Shown here piece after piece: positions 14,393-20,351 of a stretch of 20,351 nt of DNA. The notes under the pieces were generated by a model. It saw only the letters and a list, made by a program, of their open reading frames with translations. It did not search any database and was not told the origin of the DNA. Both the position numbers and the translations under genes were made by a program. Origin of the DNA: an uncultured Nocardioides sp. (lineage in GTDB: Bacteria > Actinomycetota > Actinomycetes > Propionibacteriales > Nocardioidaceae); contig NZ_CAMPGZ010000057.1 in NCBI RefSeq assembly GCF_946885725.1, positions 1 to 20,351 of the forward strand, in the 5' to 3' direction. Numbering within the stretch: the stretch's first letter is position 1; each line of letters starts with the position of its first letter.

Positions 14393-15535
14393 TCAGGAGA
14401 GGTGCCGGCGGAAGAACGCGACCGTCCGGCGCATCGATTGCGGCCAGTCGGCGACGAACGCGTGCGGCTCCCCCGGGTAGGTGTGCATGCGCACGTCGAC
14501 GCCGGCGGCCTTCATCGCGCGGGTGGTGGCCCGGCTCCACCGGATCGGACAGCTCTCGTCGGCGGTGCCGTGGTGGATCAGCACCGGCTCGCTGATCCGG
14601 TCGAAGTACGTCCGCGGACTGACCTCGCGCCAGAACCGCGGGTTGTCCCGGAGGTCGCCGTACCGGCGGAGGACGAAGTCGGAGAGCCCGCTGCGGCCGG
14701 GGTCGTCGCGGATCCACCGGTTGAAGTTGTCGATCGTCCGCGAGCTCACCGGCGCGAACACCACGGCCGCATCGACGAGGCCGGGCTGCGCGACCAGCAC
14801 GTTGTAGACGACCCCGCCGCCCATCGACCGGCCGAGGAGCCCGATCCGGTCGTCGTCGATGCGGAACCGAGGTGTCTTGCGCAGCGCGTGCACCGCGTTG
14901 ATCGTGTCGACGGCGTAGCCCAGGCGCATCTGCCGCTCCGCCCGCGGGTCCTTCCCACTCTGGGCGTGGTTGCGGTAGTCGGTGTGGAGCACGACGAACC
15001 CGGCGCGCGCGAGCCAGTCCTGCTCGCGCATGAGTCCCTGCCCGTTCACGTAGATCGCCGGGTCGATGTAGCCGTGCGCCAGCACCAGTGCCGGGTGCGG
15101 CCCGCGGGCGTGCGGGACGTTGAGGATCCCGGAGACGCGACGGCCGTCGCTGCGGTAGGTCACGAAGTAGCGCGTGTAGGCGTCGGTGCGGGCGAGCACC
15201 GAGCCGGTGCGCAGCGCGCCGCCGTCGTACTGCCGGTCGAGCAGCGCCGGTAGGGAGACCGGACGTGGCCTCGGCGCCGGCTCGGAGGTCTCCTCGGGCT
15301 CGGCCGACCCCGATGACCCCGATGACCCTGATGACCCCGGTGACCCCGGTGACCCCGGTGACCCAGCCTCGTCCGGCTCGGCGCTCGGTGCGGCGGTCGC
15401 CGTGGTGGACGAGGTGCTCGGCGGGCTGGTCGCCTCCGGCTCCGCGGCCGGCTCCTCGGCCGCCGTGCACGCGGTCAGGACCAGCGCGAGGACGGTCCCC
15501 ACGACGGCGGCGAGCTGGCCGGTACGGCGGTGCAC
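14393..15535 (-). CDS. Lipoprotein alpha/beta hydrolase (prolyl-oligopeptidase-like S9 fold)
   Basis: Probable membrane-anchored esterase or peptidase of 380 aa; substrate unknown. Seen: a lipoprotein signal with hydrophobic core AAVVGTVLALVLTA and lipobox LTAC (lipidated Cys23), then a Ser/Thr/Pro/Glu-rich linker to about 95 with GSP/GSS triplets, then the catalytic domain. The domain has LVLAHGYIDPA near 150-160, DYRNH at 186-190, GRSMGGG with Ser237, Asp326 in HHGTADESCP and His358 in GEPHAF. The GTG start at 15535 gives a normal signal peptide; the ribosome binding site is weak. It ends on the base next to the GNAT stop, convergently. It lies 39 bp after the HspR-like gene and may be co-transcribed. 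It is a clear paralogue of the hydrolase at 19347 (shared DYRNH, GRSMGGGVV, CPxRWSRAT). Confidence 0.88.
   Translation of the reverse strand: MHRRTGQLAAVVGTVLALVLTACTAAEEPAAEPEATSPPSTSSTTATAAPSAEPDEAGSPGSPGSPGSSGSSGSSGSAEPEETSEPAPRPRPVSLPALLDRQYDGGALRTGSVLARTDAYTRYFVTYRSDGRRVSGILNVPHARGPHPALVLAHGYIDPAIYVNGQGLMREQDWLARAGFVVLHTDYRNHAQSGKDPRAERQMRLGYAVDTINAVHALRKTPRFRIDDDRIGLLGRSMGGGVVYNVLVAQPGLVDAAVVFAPVSSRTIDNFNRWIRDDPGRSGLSDFVLRRYGDLRDNPRFWREVSPRTYFDRISEPVLIHHGTADESCPIRWSRATTRAMKAAGVDVRMHTYPGEPHAFVADWPQSMRRTVAFFRRHLS
15306..15359. repeat. Six 9-bp tandem repeats in the lipoprotein linker
   Basis: On the plus strand, GACCCCGAT/GACCCTGAT/GACCCCGGT units repeat six times without interruption. 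Read on the minus strand they encode alternating GSP and GSS triplets in the flexible linker behind the lipid anchor. The period preserves the frame, so copy number can change linker length. Confidence 0.85.
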
Positions 15536-15574
15536 GGGACCAGTCTGCCCCGGCGCCCGGGTGCCGTCAGCAGC

Positions 15575-15910
15575 TCAGCCGGCCGCACGGCGCCCGCGCT
15601 GCCGGGCGCGACGGGCGGCTCGCTGGGCCCGCTCGTCCCGTTCGTCGAGCTCCGCCCGGAGCGCGGCGTTGTCGTCCTCGAGCGCGAGGACCCGGGCGAC
15701 GCCGGCGAGGTTGAGCCCGCTGTCGAGCAGGTGCAGGATCCGGCGGACGCGGTCGAGGTCCTCCTCGCTGTAGCGGCGCGTGCCGCCGGCGGTCCGCGCC
15801 GGGACGACGAGGCCGTGCCGCTCGTAGACCCGGAGGTTCTGGACCCCGGCACCGGTGAGCTCCGCGGCTACCGAGATGGCGTAGACAGCGCGACCGCGCG
15901 CGGGCGACAC
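15575..15910 (-). CDS. hspR: MerR-family regulator, HspR-like
   Basis: Probable heat-shock repressor of 111 aa. Seen: VYAISVAAELTGAGVQNLR near residues 9-27, VYERHGLVVPARTAGGTRRYSEEDL near 28-52 (winged helix-turn-helix), LNLAGVARVLALED near 66-79, and a charged C-terminal helix. These match HspR, which binds CTTGAGT-N7-ACTCAAG (HAIR) sites with DnaK as co-repressor in Streptomyces and mycobacteria. GTG 15910 is preferred because AGAGGAGG lies 9 bases upstream; GTGs at 15943 (GGAGG 5 bases upstream) and 15949 are alternatives adding 11-13 residues. It is divergent from hsp20, whose -35 overlaps a HAIR-like half-site, so hsp20 and its own gene are likely targets. No dnaK is nearby. Confidence 0.82.
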   Translation of the reverse strand: MSPARGRAVYAISVAAELTGAGVQNLRVYERHGLVVPARTAGGTRRYSEEDLDRVRRILHLLDSGLNLAGVARVLALEDDNAALRAELDERDERAQRAARRARQRGRRAAG

Positions 15911-15965
15911 GTCAGACGCCCTCCTCTGCTGCAGCTCGTCCACGTCCACCTCCGGATGTCCCGGC

Positions 15966-15994
15966 TTGATTGAAGAGGTTATCAGCGCTATATA
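15966..15994 (+). promoter_or_regulatory. hsp20 promoter with HAIR-like half-site
   Basis: TTGATT (15966-15971), a 17-bp spacer and TATATA (15989-15994) make the best vegetative-type promoter in the window, in an unusually AT-rich patch. CTTGATT (15965-15971) matches 6 of 7 bases of the HspR half-site CTTGAGT and covers the -35. The opposite half-site (TTATCAG) is poor. Transcription would start near 16001. Confidence 0.72.
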
Positions 15995-16005
15995 AAAACT
16001 GTAAC

Positions 16006-16024
16006 CGCCACTACAGATGTGGCG
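16006..16024 (+). other. 5' UTR hairpin of hsp20
   Basis: CGCCAC and GTGGCG pair perfectly around a 7-nt loop at the start of the leader. Directly after it, CTCC (16026-16029) can pair with GGAG (16044-16047) of the Shine-Dalgarno, so the leader could respond to temperature. Both stems are short. Confidence 0.35.
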
Positions 16025-16056
16025 CCTCCGACATCACCCGAGAGGAGATGATGTTC

Positions 16057-16497
16057 ATGTCGACCATGCTGATGCGCACCGATCCGTTCCGTGAGTTCGA
16101 CCGCCTGGCCCAGCAGCTGCTCGGCATCGGCACGACGTCTCGTCCGGCCGTGATGCCGATGGATGCCTGGCGTGAAGGCGACGTGTTCAAGCTCGAGTTC
16201 GACCTGCCCGGCATCGCGCCCGAGACCCTGGACGTCGATGTCGAGCGCAACGTGCTGACGATCAAGGCCGAGCGGCCGGCCCGCACGGGTGACTGGGAGC
16301 CGCTGGCCGCCGAGCGCCCGACCGGCCACTTCAGCCGGCAGCTCGTGCTGGGCGAGAACCTCGACCTGGAGCGGCTCGATGCCCACTACGAGGACGGCGT
16401 GCTGAGCATCACCATCCCGGTGGCCGAGAAGGCGAAGCCGCGCAAGATCGAGGTCACCCGCGGTCGTTCGCAGGACCAGACCGCGATCACCAGCTGA
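16057..16497 (+). CDS. Small heat-shock protein, Hsp20/alpha-crystallin family
   Basis: ATP-independent chaperone that holds unfolding proteins; 146 aa, cytoplasmic, expected to form large oligomers. Seen: N-terminal [20 protein letters not shown], typical of actinobacterial Hsp18/Acr proteins, then the alpha-crystallin domain at about 35-133 with [30 protein letters not shown] and the signature [18 protein letters not shown] near 114-131. The terminal IxI-like segment is short. Several ATGs lie in frame; 16057 is chosen because AGAGGAG ends 9 bases upstream and the N-terminus then matches the family. A strong promoter and divergent hspR-like gene indicate heat-shock control. A 12-bp GC hairpin follows the stop. 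Confidence 0.93.
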   Translation: MSTMLMRTDPFREFDRLAQQLLGIGTTSRPAVMPMDAWREGDVFKLEFDLPGIAPETLDVDVERNVLTIKAERPARTGDWEPLAAERPTGHFSRQLVLGENLDLERLDAHYEDGVLSITIPVAEKAKPRKIEVTRGRSQDQTAITS

Positions 16498-16504
16498 CCA
16501 TCCC

Positions 16505-16531
16505 GGGCCGGGACCCCGCGGGTCCCGGCCC
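16505..16531 (+). terminator. 12-bp GC hairpin between hsp20 and the ANTAR gene
   Basis: GGGCCGGGACCC-CGC-GGGTCCCGGCCC has perfect 12-bp arms with a 3-nt loop, 8 bp after the hsp20 stop and 31 bp before the ANTAR start codon. No T-run follows, so it may be an actinobacterial non-canonical terminator, an attenuator or an mRNA-stabilising stem. Confidence 0.6.
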
Positions 16532-16561
16532 CGACCCGTGTCCGCGCTGAAGGAGGCCTGC

Positions 16562-16864
16562 GTGACTCGGCACGAAGAAGGCAAGGTTCACGTCGACCTG
16601 AACGACGCGCGGCGCGAGGTCGCCGAGCTGCACACCGCCCTGGAGACCAGACACAGCATCGGTCTGGCCCAGGGCCTTTTGATGGCCCGCTACGGGCTGT
16701 CCACGGAGCAGTCGTTCGCGTACCTGCAGCGGCGCTCCCAGGACGGCAACGTCAAGCTGCGCCGGATCGCCGACGAGGTCGTGTCGCACTGGCACGACGC
16801 CGGCTGCCGGTTCGAGGAGTTCGACCCCGCCGGCGACGAGATGTCCGACGACCTGACCGGGTGA
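16562..16864 (+). CDS. Stand-alone ANTAR-domain protein
   Basis: Probable RNA-binding antiterminator, 100 aa. The ANTAR domain occupies about residues 20-75: LHTALETRHSIGLAQGLLMARYGLSTEQSF (split here by eye into ALETRHSIGLAQGLLM and RYGLSTEQSFAYL), then LQRRSQDGNVKLRRIADEVV. These match the three-helix pattern with the conserved IG-A-G-LM, A/F-L and SQ-N-KLR-A. No receiver or GAF sensor is attached, so it may act with a partner or constitutively. GTG 16562 is chosen because AGGAGG lies exactly 5 bases upstream; an in-frame GTG at 16538 precedes that site. It follows hsp20 after a strong hairpin. RNA targets of the family are paired hexaloop stems, not obviously present here. Confidence 0.85.
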   Translation: MTRHEEGKVHVDLNDARREVAELHTALETRHSIGLAQGLLMARYGLSTEQSFAYLQRRSQDGNVKLRRIADEVVSHWHDAGCRFEEFDPAGDEMSDDLTG

Positions 16865-16879
16865 CCAGCGCGGGTCACC
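16860..16879. terminator. Hairpin at the ANTAR/CDF convergent junction
   Basis: GGTGACC-AGCGCG-GGTCACC has perfect 7-bp arms around a 6-nt loop, overlapping the ANTAR stop codon and ending 9 bp before the convergent CDF gene's stop. Symmetric, so it could work in both directions. No T-run. Confidence 0.4.
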
Positions 16880-16888
16880 GATCGCGAC

Positions 16889-17848
16889 TCAGAGGTCCGG
16901 CTCGTCCGGCGTGGCGAGCGACAGCACCGCCGCACGCACGTAGCGCTCGTGCGTGAGCCGCTCCTCGAGGTCGCGCAGCACCTGGGCGATCGTGGTCTCG
17001 CGCGGCTCGCCCTCCAGGTCGACCCGGGCGGTGAGGAACACCTGCCGCGGCCCGACGTACTCCAGCCGCAGGTACGTCACGCGCGCGACGCCCGGCAGCG
17101 CCTTGACCCGGTCGATTGCCACGCGGCGCAGCTCCGGGTCGCTCTCCTGGCCGGTCAGGAACCGACGGTTCTGGTTGATCAGCACGACCGCGACCACGCC
17201 CAGCAGCAGCCCGACGACGATCGATCCCATCGCGTCGTACACCGGGTTGCCGGTGACCTGGTGCAGGAAGACGCCGACAGCGGCGACGAGCAGGCCGAGG
17301 AGGGCGGCGGCGTCCTCGGCGAAGACCGCCCGCAGCGTGGGGTCGCTGGTCTCGAAGGCGTGCTCGAGCACGTGCCGGTCGAGCGGCCGCGCCTCACGAC
17401 GGGTCTGCCGGAACGCCTGCGCGAACGAGACGCCCTCGAAGACGAACGCGAGCCCCAGCACGACGTACGCCCACGTGTACGACACCTCGCCGGTCTCCTC
17501 GGCGAGGAGCTTCGACACGCCTTCCCAGACGGAGACGACGGCGCCGGCGGTGAACAACCCGAACGCCGCGACGAGCGACCACACGTAGGCCTCACGCCCG
17601 TAGCCGAGCGGGTGCCCGTCGTCGGCGGGCTTGCGGCTGCGCCGGTCGGCGATGAACAGCAGGATCTGGTTGCCCGTGTCGGCCCACGAGTGCGCCGACT
17701 CCGCGAGCATCGAGGCCGATCCCGTGGCGAGAGCGACGATCGTCTTGGCCACGGCGATGGCGAGGTTGGCGAAGAAGGCGATGACGACCGTGGTCGTCGT
17801 TTCGCCGGCCCCGGCGTCGGTCTGCTCGTCCGCCTCGGATCCGCTCAT
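16889..17848 (-). CDS. Cation diffusion facilitator, ZNT9-like subgroup
   Basis: Inner-membrane divalent-cation/proton antiporter of 319 aa. Seen: about six hydrophobic segments (roughly 20-41, 55-66, 87-108, 124-145, 176-198 and 207-225), the TM2 metal motif HSWAD (His53, Asp57), HPLGYGREAYVW at 79-90, and a soluble C-terminal domain from about 235. TM5 carries FAEDAAALLG (Glu178, Asp179) instead of the usual HxxxD or DxxxD of Zn and Fe/Mn transporters, and is followed by TGNPVYDAMGSIVVGLLLG; both are features of the SLC30A9/ZNT9-like branch (from memory). The metal is therefore uncertain. ATG 17848 has no good ribosome binding site. It lies 59 bp after the secreted esterase gene on the same strand, so co-transcription is possible. 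Confidence 0.9.
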   Translation of the reverse strand: MSGSEADEQTDAGAGETTTTVVIAFFANLAIAVAKTIVALATGSASMLAESAHSWADTGNQILLFIADRRSRKPADDGHPLGYGREAYVWSLVAAFGLFTAGAVVSVWEGVSKLLAEETGEVSYTWAYVVLGLAFVFEGVSFAQAFRQTRREARPLDRHVLEHAFETSDPTLRAVFAEDAAALLGLLVAAVGVFLHQVTGNPVYDAMGSIVVGLLLGVVAVVLINQNRRFLTGQESDPELRRVAIDRVKALPGVARVTYLRLEYVGPRQVFLTARVDLEGEPRETTIAQVLRDLEERLTHERYVRAAVLSLATPDEPDL

Positions 17849-17907
17849 CAGCCGGACGTATACCCGTCCCGCGCCCGGTCACGCTCCGCGCACCGGCGAG
17901 CGGCCCG

Positions 17908-19287
17908 TCAGAGCTCGCAGGTGTCCAGCAGGTCACCCGACTCGGGCCTCGGGTAGAAGCCGTCGCTCGGCGGCTGAGTCCCTCGCTCGACCCACGCCGT
18001 CAGGTGGGTGAATGCGGCGCGGGCGCACGGCAACAGCGGCCGAAGCCGGTCCGGGTACGTCGTGTACAGCCCGTCGACGTGGTTGCCGTCCTCGACGACG
18101 TAGTAGCGGTGGAGACGGTCCCGCCCGGCCCGCTCCACGAGCTCGTCGTACACGTCCGACGACGTGGCCGGAGGCAGCAGCGCGTCGAGGGTGCCGTGCA
18201 CGGTCAGCAGCGGCTTGCCGATCCGGCCGGTGAGCTCGACCGACCGCACGGCGTTCTTCACCCGCTGCGGACGTGACGCGTAGTCGTAGTCCGCGTCGCA
18301 CGCCGGGATGGTTCCGCTGCGGCAGAACGGCACACCCGCGTCCAGGTCGCCGTCCCACTCCGGGTCGAGCTCCTCGCGGTAGATCCGCTGGGTCAGGTCC
18401 CAGTAGTAGGAGTGGTGGAACGGCCAGAGGAACTCCGACCCGGGCGCGAAGCCGGCCGCGATCATCGCGTCGTGGGCCGCCTGGTCACCCGTGGCGGCGT
18501 AGTCGGGGTAGTGCTTCAGCGCCGCGGGCAGGTAGGTCATCAGGTTGGGCCCGCGGGCGCGCAGCAGCGTGCCCTCCCAGTCCACTCCCCCGTCGTACAA
18601 CGCCGGCCGGTTCTCGAGCTGCCAGCGGGTCAGGTAGCCGCCGTTGCTGACCCCGAACAGGTAGGTACGACGCGGCCGCTCGCCGTAGTGCTCGGCGACG
18701 ACCGTGCGGGTCGCGCGTGCGAGCTGGGTGACGCGGTGGTGCCACTCGCGGATCGACCCGCCCGGGCGTGACCCGTCGCGGTAGAACGCGGCGCCGGTGT
18801 TGCCCTTGTCGGTCGACGCGAACGCGTAGCCCTGCGCCAGCGCCCAGTCGCCGATCACGAAGTCGTTGGCGTACTGCCGTCGCGTGCCGGGCGACCCGGA
18901 GATCACCACCTTGCCGTTCCAGTCGTCGGGCAGCCGGATCACGAACTGGCTGTCGTGGTTCCAGCCGTGGTTGGTGTTGGTCGTGGAGTCGTCCGGGAAG
19001 TAGCCGTCGACCTGCACGCCCGGCACACCCGACGGGTTGGTCGTGCCGGCGGCGTGCAGCCCCGCCCAGTCGTCGGGGTTGGTGTGCCCGGTCGCGACGG
19101 TGCCCGCGGTGGTGAGGTCGTCGAGGCAGGCGCCCTCGCTCCGCTCCGCCCCTGGTACGTCGGGGACGTGGCACGCCGTGTCCGCGGCGGCGGGCAGGGC
19201 GGCGGCGCCGAGGGGCGCGCCGAGCAGCAGGGCGGTCAGGGCGAGAGCGGGGCGCAGAGCCCGAGACGACGTGCGCATGCCGCTCAT
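17908..19287 (-). CDS. Secreted alpha/beta hydrolase (tannase/feruloyl-esterase or 3HB-oligomer-hydrolase-like)
   Basis: Exported serine esterase of 459 aa; exact substrate not recognised. Seen: a Sec signal peptide with core ALRPALALTALLLGAPLGAAA and a likely cleavage near 35 (AAA-D), then the mature enzyme. Candidate catalytic residues: Ser214 in YLFGVSNGGYLTRW, Asp368 in LTVHGTLDALLPP and His403 in DGNHVDGL. The segment FVIRLPDDWNGKVVISGSPGTRRQ with FASTDKGNTG recalls tannase/feruloyl esterase and 3-hydroxybutyrate-oligomer hydrolase families, which act on plant phenolic esters or polyesters. Six cysteines (39, 54, 322, 330, 421, 457) could form three disulfides. ATG 19287 or 19278 may be the start; neither has a clear ribosome binding site. 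It lies 59 bp after the next hydrolase gene on the same strand. Confidence 0.8.
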   Translation of the reverse strand: MSGMRTSSRALRPALALTALLLGAPLGAAALPAAADTACHVPDVPGAERSEGACLDDLTTAGTVATGHTNPDDWAGLHAAGTTNPSGVPGVQVDGYFPDDSTTNTNHGWNHDSQFVIRLPDDWNGKVVISGSPGTRRQYANDFVIGDWALAQGYAFASTDKGNTGAAFYRDGSRPGGSIREWHHRVTQLARATRTVVAEHYGERPRRTYLFGVSNGGYLTRWQLENRPALYDGGVDWEGTLLRARGPNLMTYLPAALKHYPDYAATGDQAAHDAMIAAGFAPGSEFLWPFHHSYYWDLTQRIYREELDPEWDGDLDAGVPFCRSGTIPACDADYDYASRPQRVKNAVRSVELTGRIGKPLLTVHGTLDALLPPATSSDVYDELVERAGRDRLHRYYVVEDGNHVDGLYTTYPDRLRPLLPCARAAFTHLTAWVERGTQPPSDGFYPRPESGDLLDTCEL

Positions 19288-19346
19288 CGTGACGGCCGTG
19301 ACGCGGTCCGACTATGTGGCCGCTGCACACATCGGCGGCCGGGACC

Positions 19347-20351
19347 CTAGGTCAGCTCGGCCCGCAGGAAGGCGATCGAGCGCGTCATGAACCGCCGCCA
19401 GGACTGACCCGTGAAGCGGTGCTCCTGACCGGGATACGCGCGCATCGTCACGCGGTGGTTCCCGCCCGCCTTCAGGGCCTTCACGGTGGCCCGGCTCCAC
19501 CGCACCGGGCAGACGTCGTCCCGCTTGCCGTGGTGGACCTGCGTCGGCACGTTCACACGACCCAGGTAGGTGCGCGCGCTCGCCCGGGACCAGACGTCGG
19601 GGCGCGTGATCGGCGTGCCGTAGACCGACTCGACCTTCGCGCGCAGCTCCGGGTTCGGGCGCACCCAGCGCCGGTAGGTGTCGACCGCCGAGGAGCTCAC
19701 CGGCGAGTAGAGCACCGCCGCGTCGGCGAGGTGCGGCCGCGCGGCGAGGGCGTTGAGGACGACGCCGCCGCCCATGGACCGGCCGAACAGGCCGACCCGG
19801 CGCGCGTTGACGAACGGCAGCTTGGCGCGGCGGACCGCGCGCACCGCGTTGACCAGGTCCTCGGGGTAGCCGAGCGGCTCGGCGACGACCTCCGCGCTCT
19901 CGCGCGTGGAGCCGCCGTGGTTGCGGTAGTCGACCTGGAACGCGACGAAGCCGTTCTGCGCCAGCTTGACCCGCTCACGCTCGAGCATGCCGCCGCTGCG
20001 GTAGCGGGCCGGGTCGGTCCAGCCGTGCGCGAGGACCACGAGCGGGGACCGGCCGCGTCGGTTCGGCACGTCCATGACTCCGGTGATCTTCAGGTCGCCG
20101 CTGCGGTAGCTGACGGCGTACCGGGTGAAGGCCAGGGTCTTCGTGATCACGCGGTCCAGTCGCAGCGCGCGGCCGTCGTACCGGTGCTTGGTCAGCGCCG
20201 GGACCGAGACGAGGTTGAACGGCGTGCTGGTGTCGTTGTGCGCGCCGAGGGCGGCCGTGCGGGCGCCCGGCGTCGCGACCGCACGCGGGTGCGTGGGGCC
20301 GACAGGGACGACGAGCGCGAGGGCGGCCAGGGCGGCCACCACGAGGGCCGG
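19347..20351 (-). CDS. Secreted alpha/beta hydrolase, paralogue of the lipoprotein (5' end beyond window)
   Basis: S9-like serine hydrolase; at least 331 aa. The frame is open to the right edge (PALVVAALAALALVV), so GTG 20342 may not be the true start and the signal peptide is probably longer. Counting from that GTG: LVVLAHGWTDPARY near 101-114, DYRNH at 138-142, Ser189 in GRSMGGGVVLN, Asp275 in HHGKRDDVCPVRWSRAT and His308 in GQEHRF. These segments match the lipoprotein at 14393-15535 closely, including the odd CPxRWSRAT after the Asp. Here the signal peptide appears to lack a lipobox cysteine, so this one is probably released rather than anchored, and the Gly-Ser linker is absent. It heads a run of three same-strand genes with the esterase and the CDF transporter. 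Confidence 0.87.
   Translation of the reverse strand, partial: PALVVAALAALALVVPVGPTHPRAVATPGARTAALGAHNDTSTPFNLVSVPALTKHRYDGRALRLDRVITKTLAFTRYAVSYRSGDLKITGVMDVPNRRGRSPLVVLAHGWTDPARYRSGGMLERERVKLAQNGFVAFQVDYRNHGGSTRESAEVVAEPLGYPEDLVNAVRAVRRAKLPFVNARRVGLFGRSMGGGVVLNALAARPHLADAAVLYSPVSSSAVDTYRRWVRPNPELRAKVESVYGTPITRPDVWSRASARTYLGRVNVPTQVHHGKRDDVCPVRWSRATVKALKAGGNHRVTMRAYPGQEHRFTGQSWRRFMTRSIAFLRAELT

Noticed and set aside
16505..16531. Canonical ANTAR-target hexaloop stem
   Set aside because: The loop is 3 nt (CGC), not a hexaloop, and there is no second stem of the required pair.

Overview
The window is very GC-rich and gene-dense, with many GTG starts and AGGAGG-type ribosome binding sites, which points to an actinobacterium. 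The gene order ahpE / DUF3052 / aceE / PucR-type regulator / fabD ... accD is, from memory, that of the Mycobacterium tuberculosis Rv2238c-Rv2247 neighbourhood. The fabD-fabH-acpP-fabF order is that of Streptomyces. A blend of the two suits the Propionibacteriales (Nocardioides-like). The genus is an inference.

Layout. (1) 1-2355, minus strand: an AhpE-type peroxiredoxin cut by the window edge, a FadD-type acyl-CoA synthetase and a DUF3052 protein. (2) 2356-5506: a 352-bp divergent intergenic region with palindromes, then aceE, the homodimeric pyruvate dehydrogenase E1, and a strong terminator. (3) 5507-5936: 430 bp without a gene, holding that terminator, a 60-bp element with perfect 15-bp inverted repeats and a 32-bp-period tandem array. 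(4) 5937-6890, minus: an alpha/beta hydrolase whose promoter spacer holds a 12-bp palindrome. (5) 7049-13624, plus: fasR-fabD-fabH-acpP-fabF-accD, a type II fatty-acid synthesis block. (6) 13744-14392: a GNAT acetyltransferase split by a frameshift. (7) 14393-15910, minus: a lipoprotein alpha/beta hydrolase and an HspR-like MerR regulator, divergent from hsp20 (plus) and followed by a small ANTAR protein. (8) 16889-20351, minus: a ZNT9-like cation diffusion facilitator, a secreted esterase-like protein, and a second secreted hydrolase that is a paralogue of the lipoprotein.

How it works together. AceE yields acetyl-CoA. AccD, with a biotinylated subunit encoded elsewhere, makes malonyl-CoA. 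FabD loads malonate onto AcpP, FabH primes and FabF elongates. FasR is the likely activator. No fabG, fabZ, fabI or biotin carrier gene lies in the window.

The most unusual item is FabD. It carries about 75 extra C-terminal residues that read as a complete two-fold barrel-sandwich (biotinyl/lipoyl-type) domain, but with Arg where the modified Lys should be. Such an unmodifiable carrier-like domain on malonyltransferase, in a cluster with a carboxyltransferase subunit, suggests a docking or scaffolding role. The fabD upstream region also has two tandem hairpins or palindromes over the fasR stop codon that could be a FasR operator or an attenuator.
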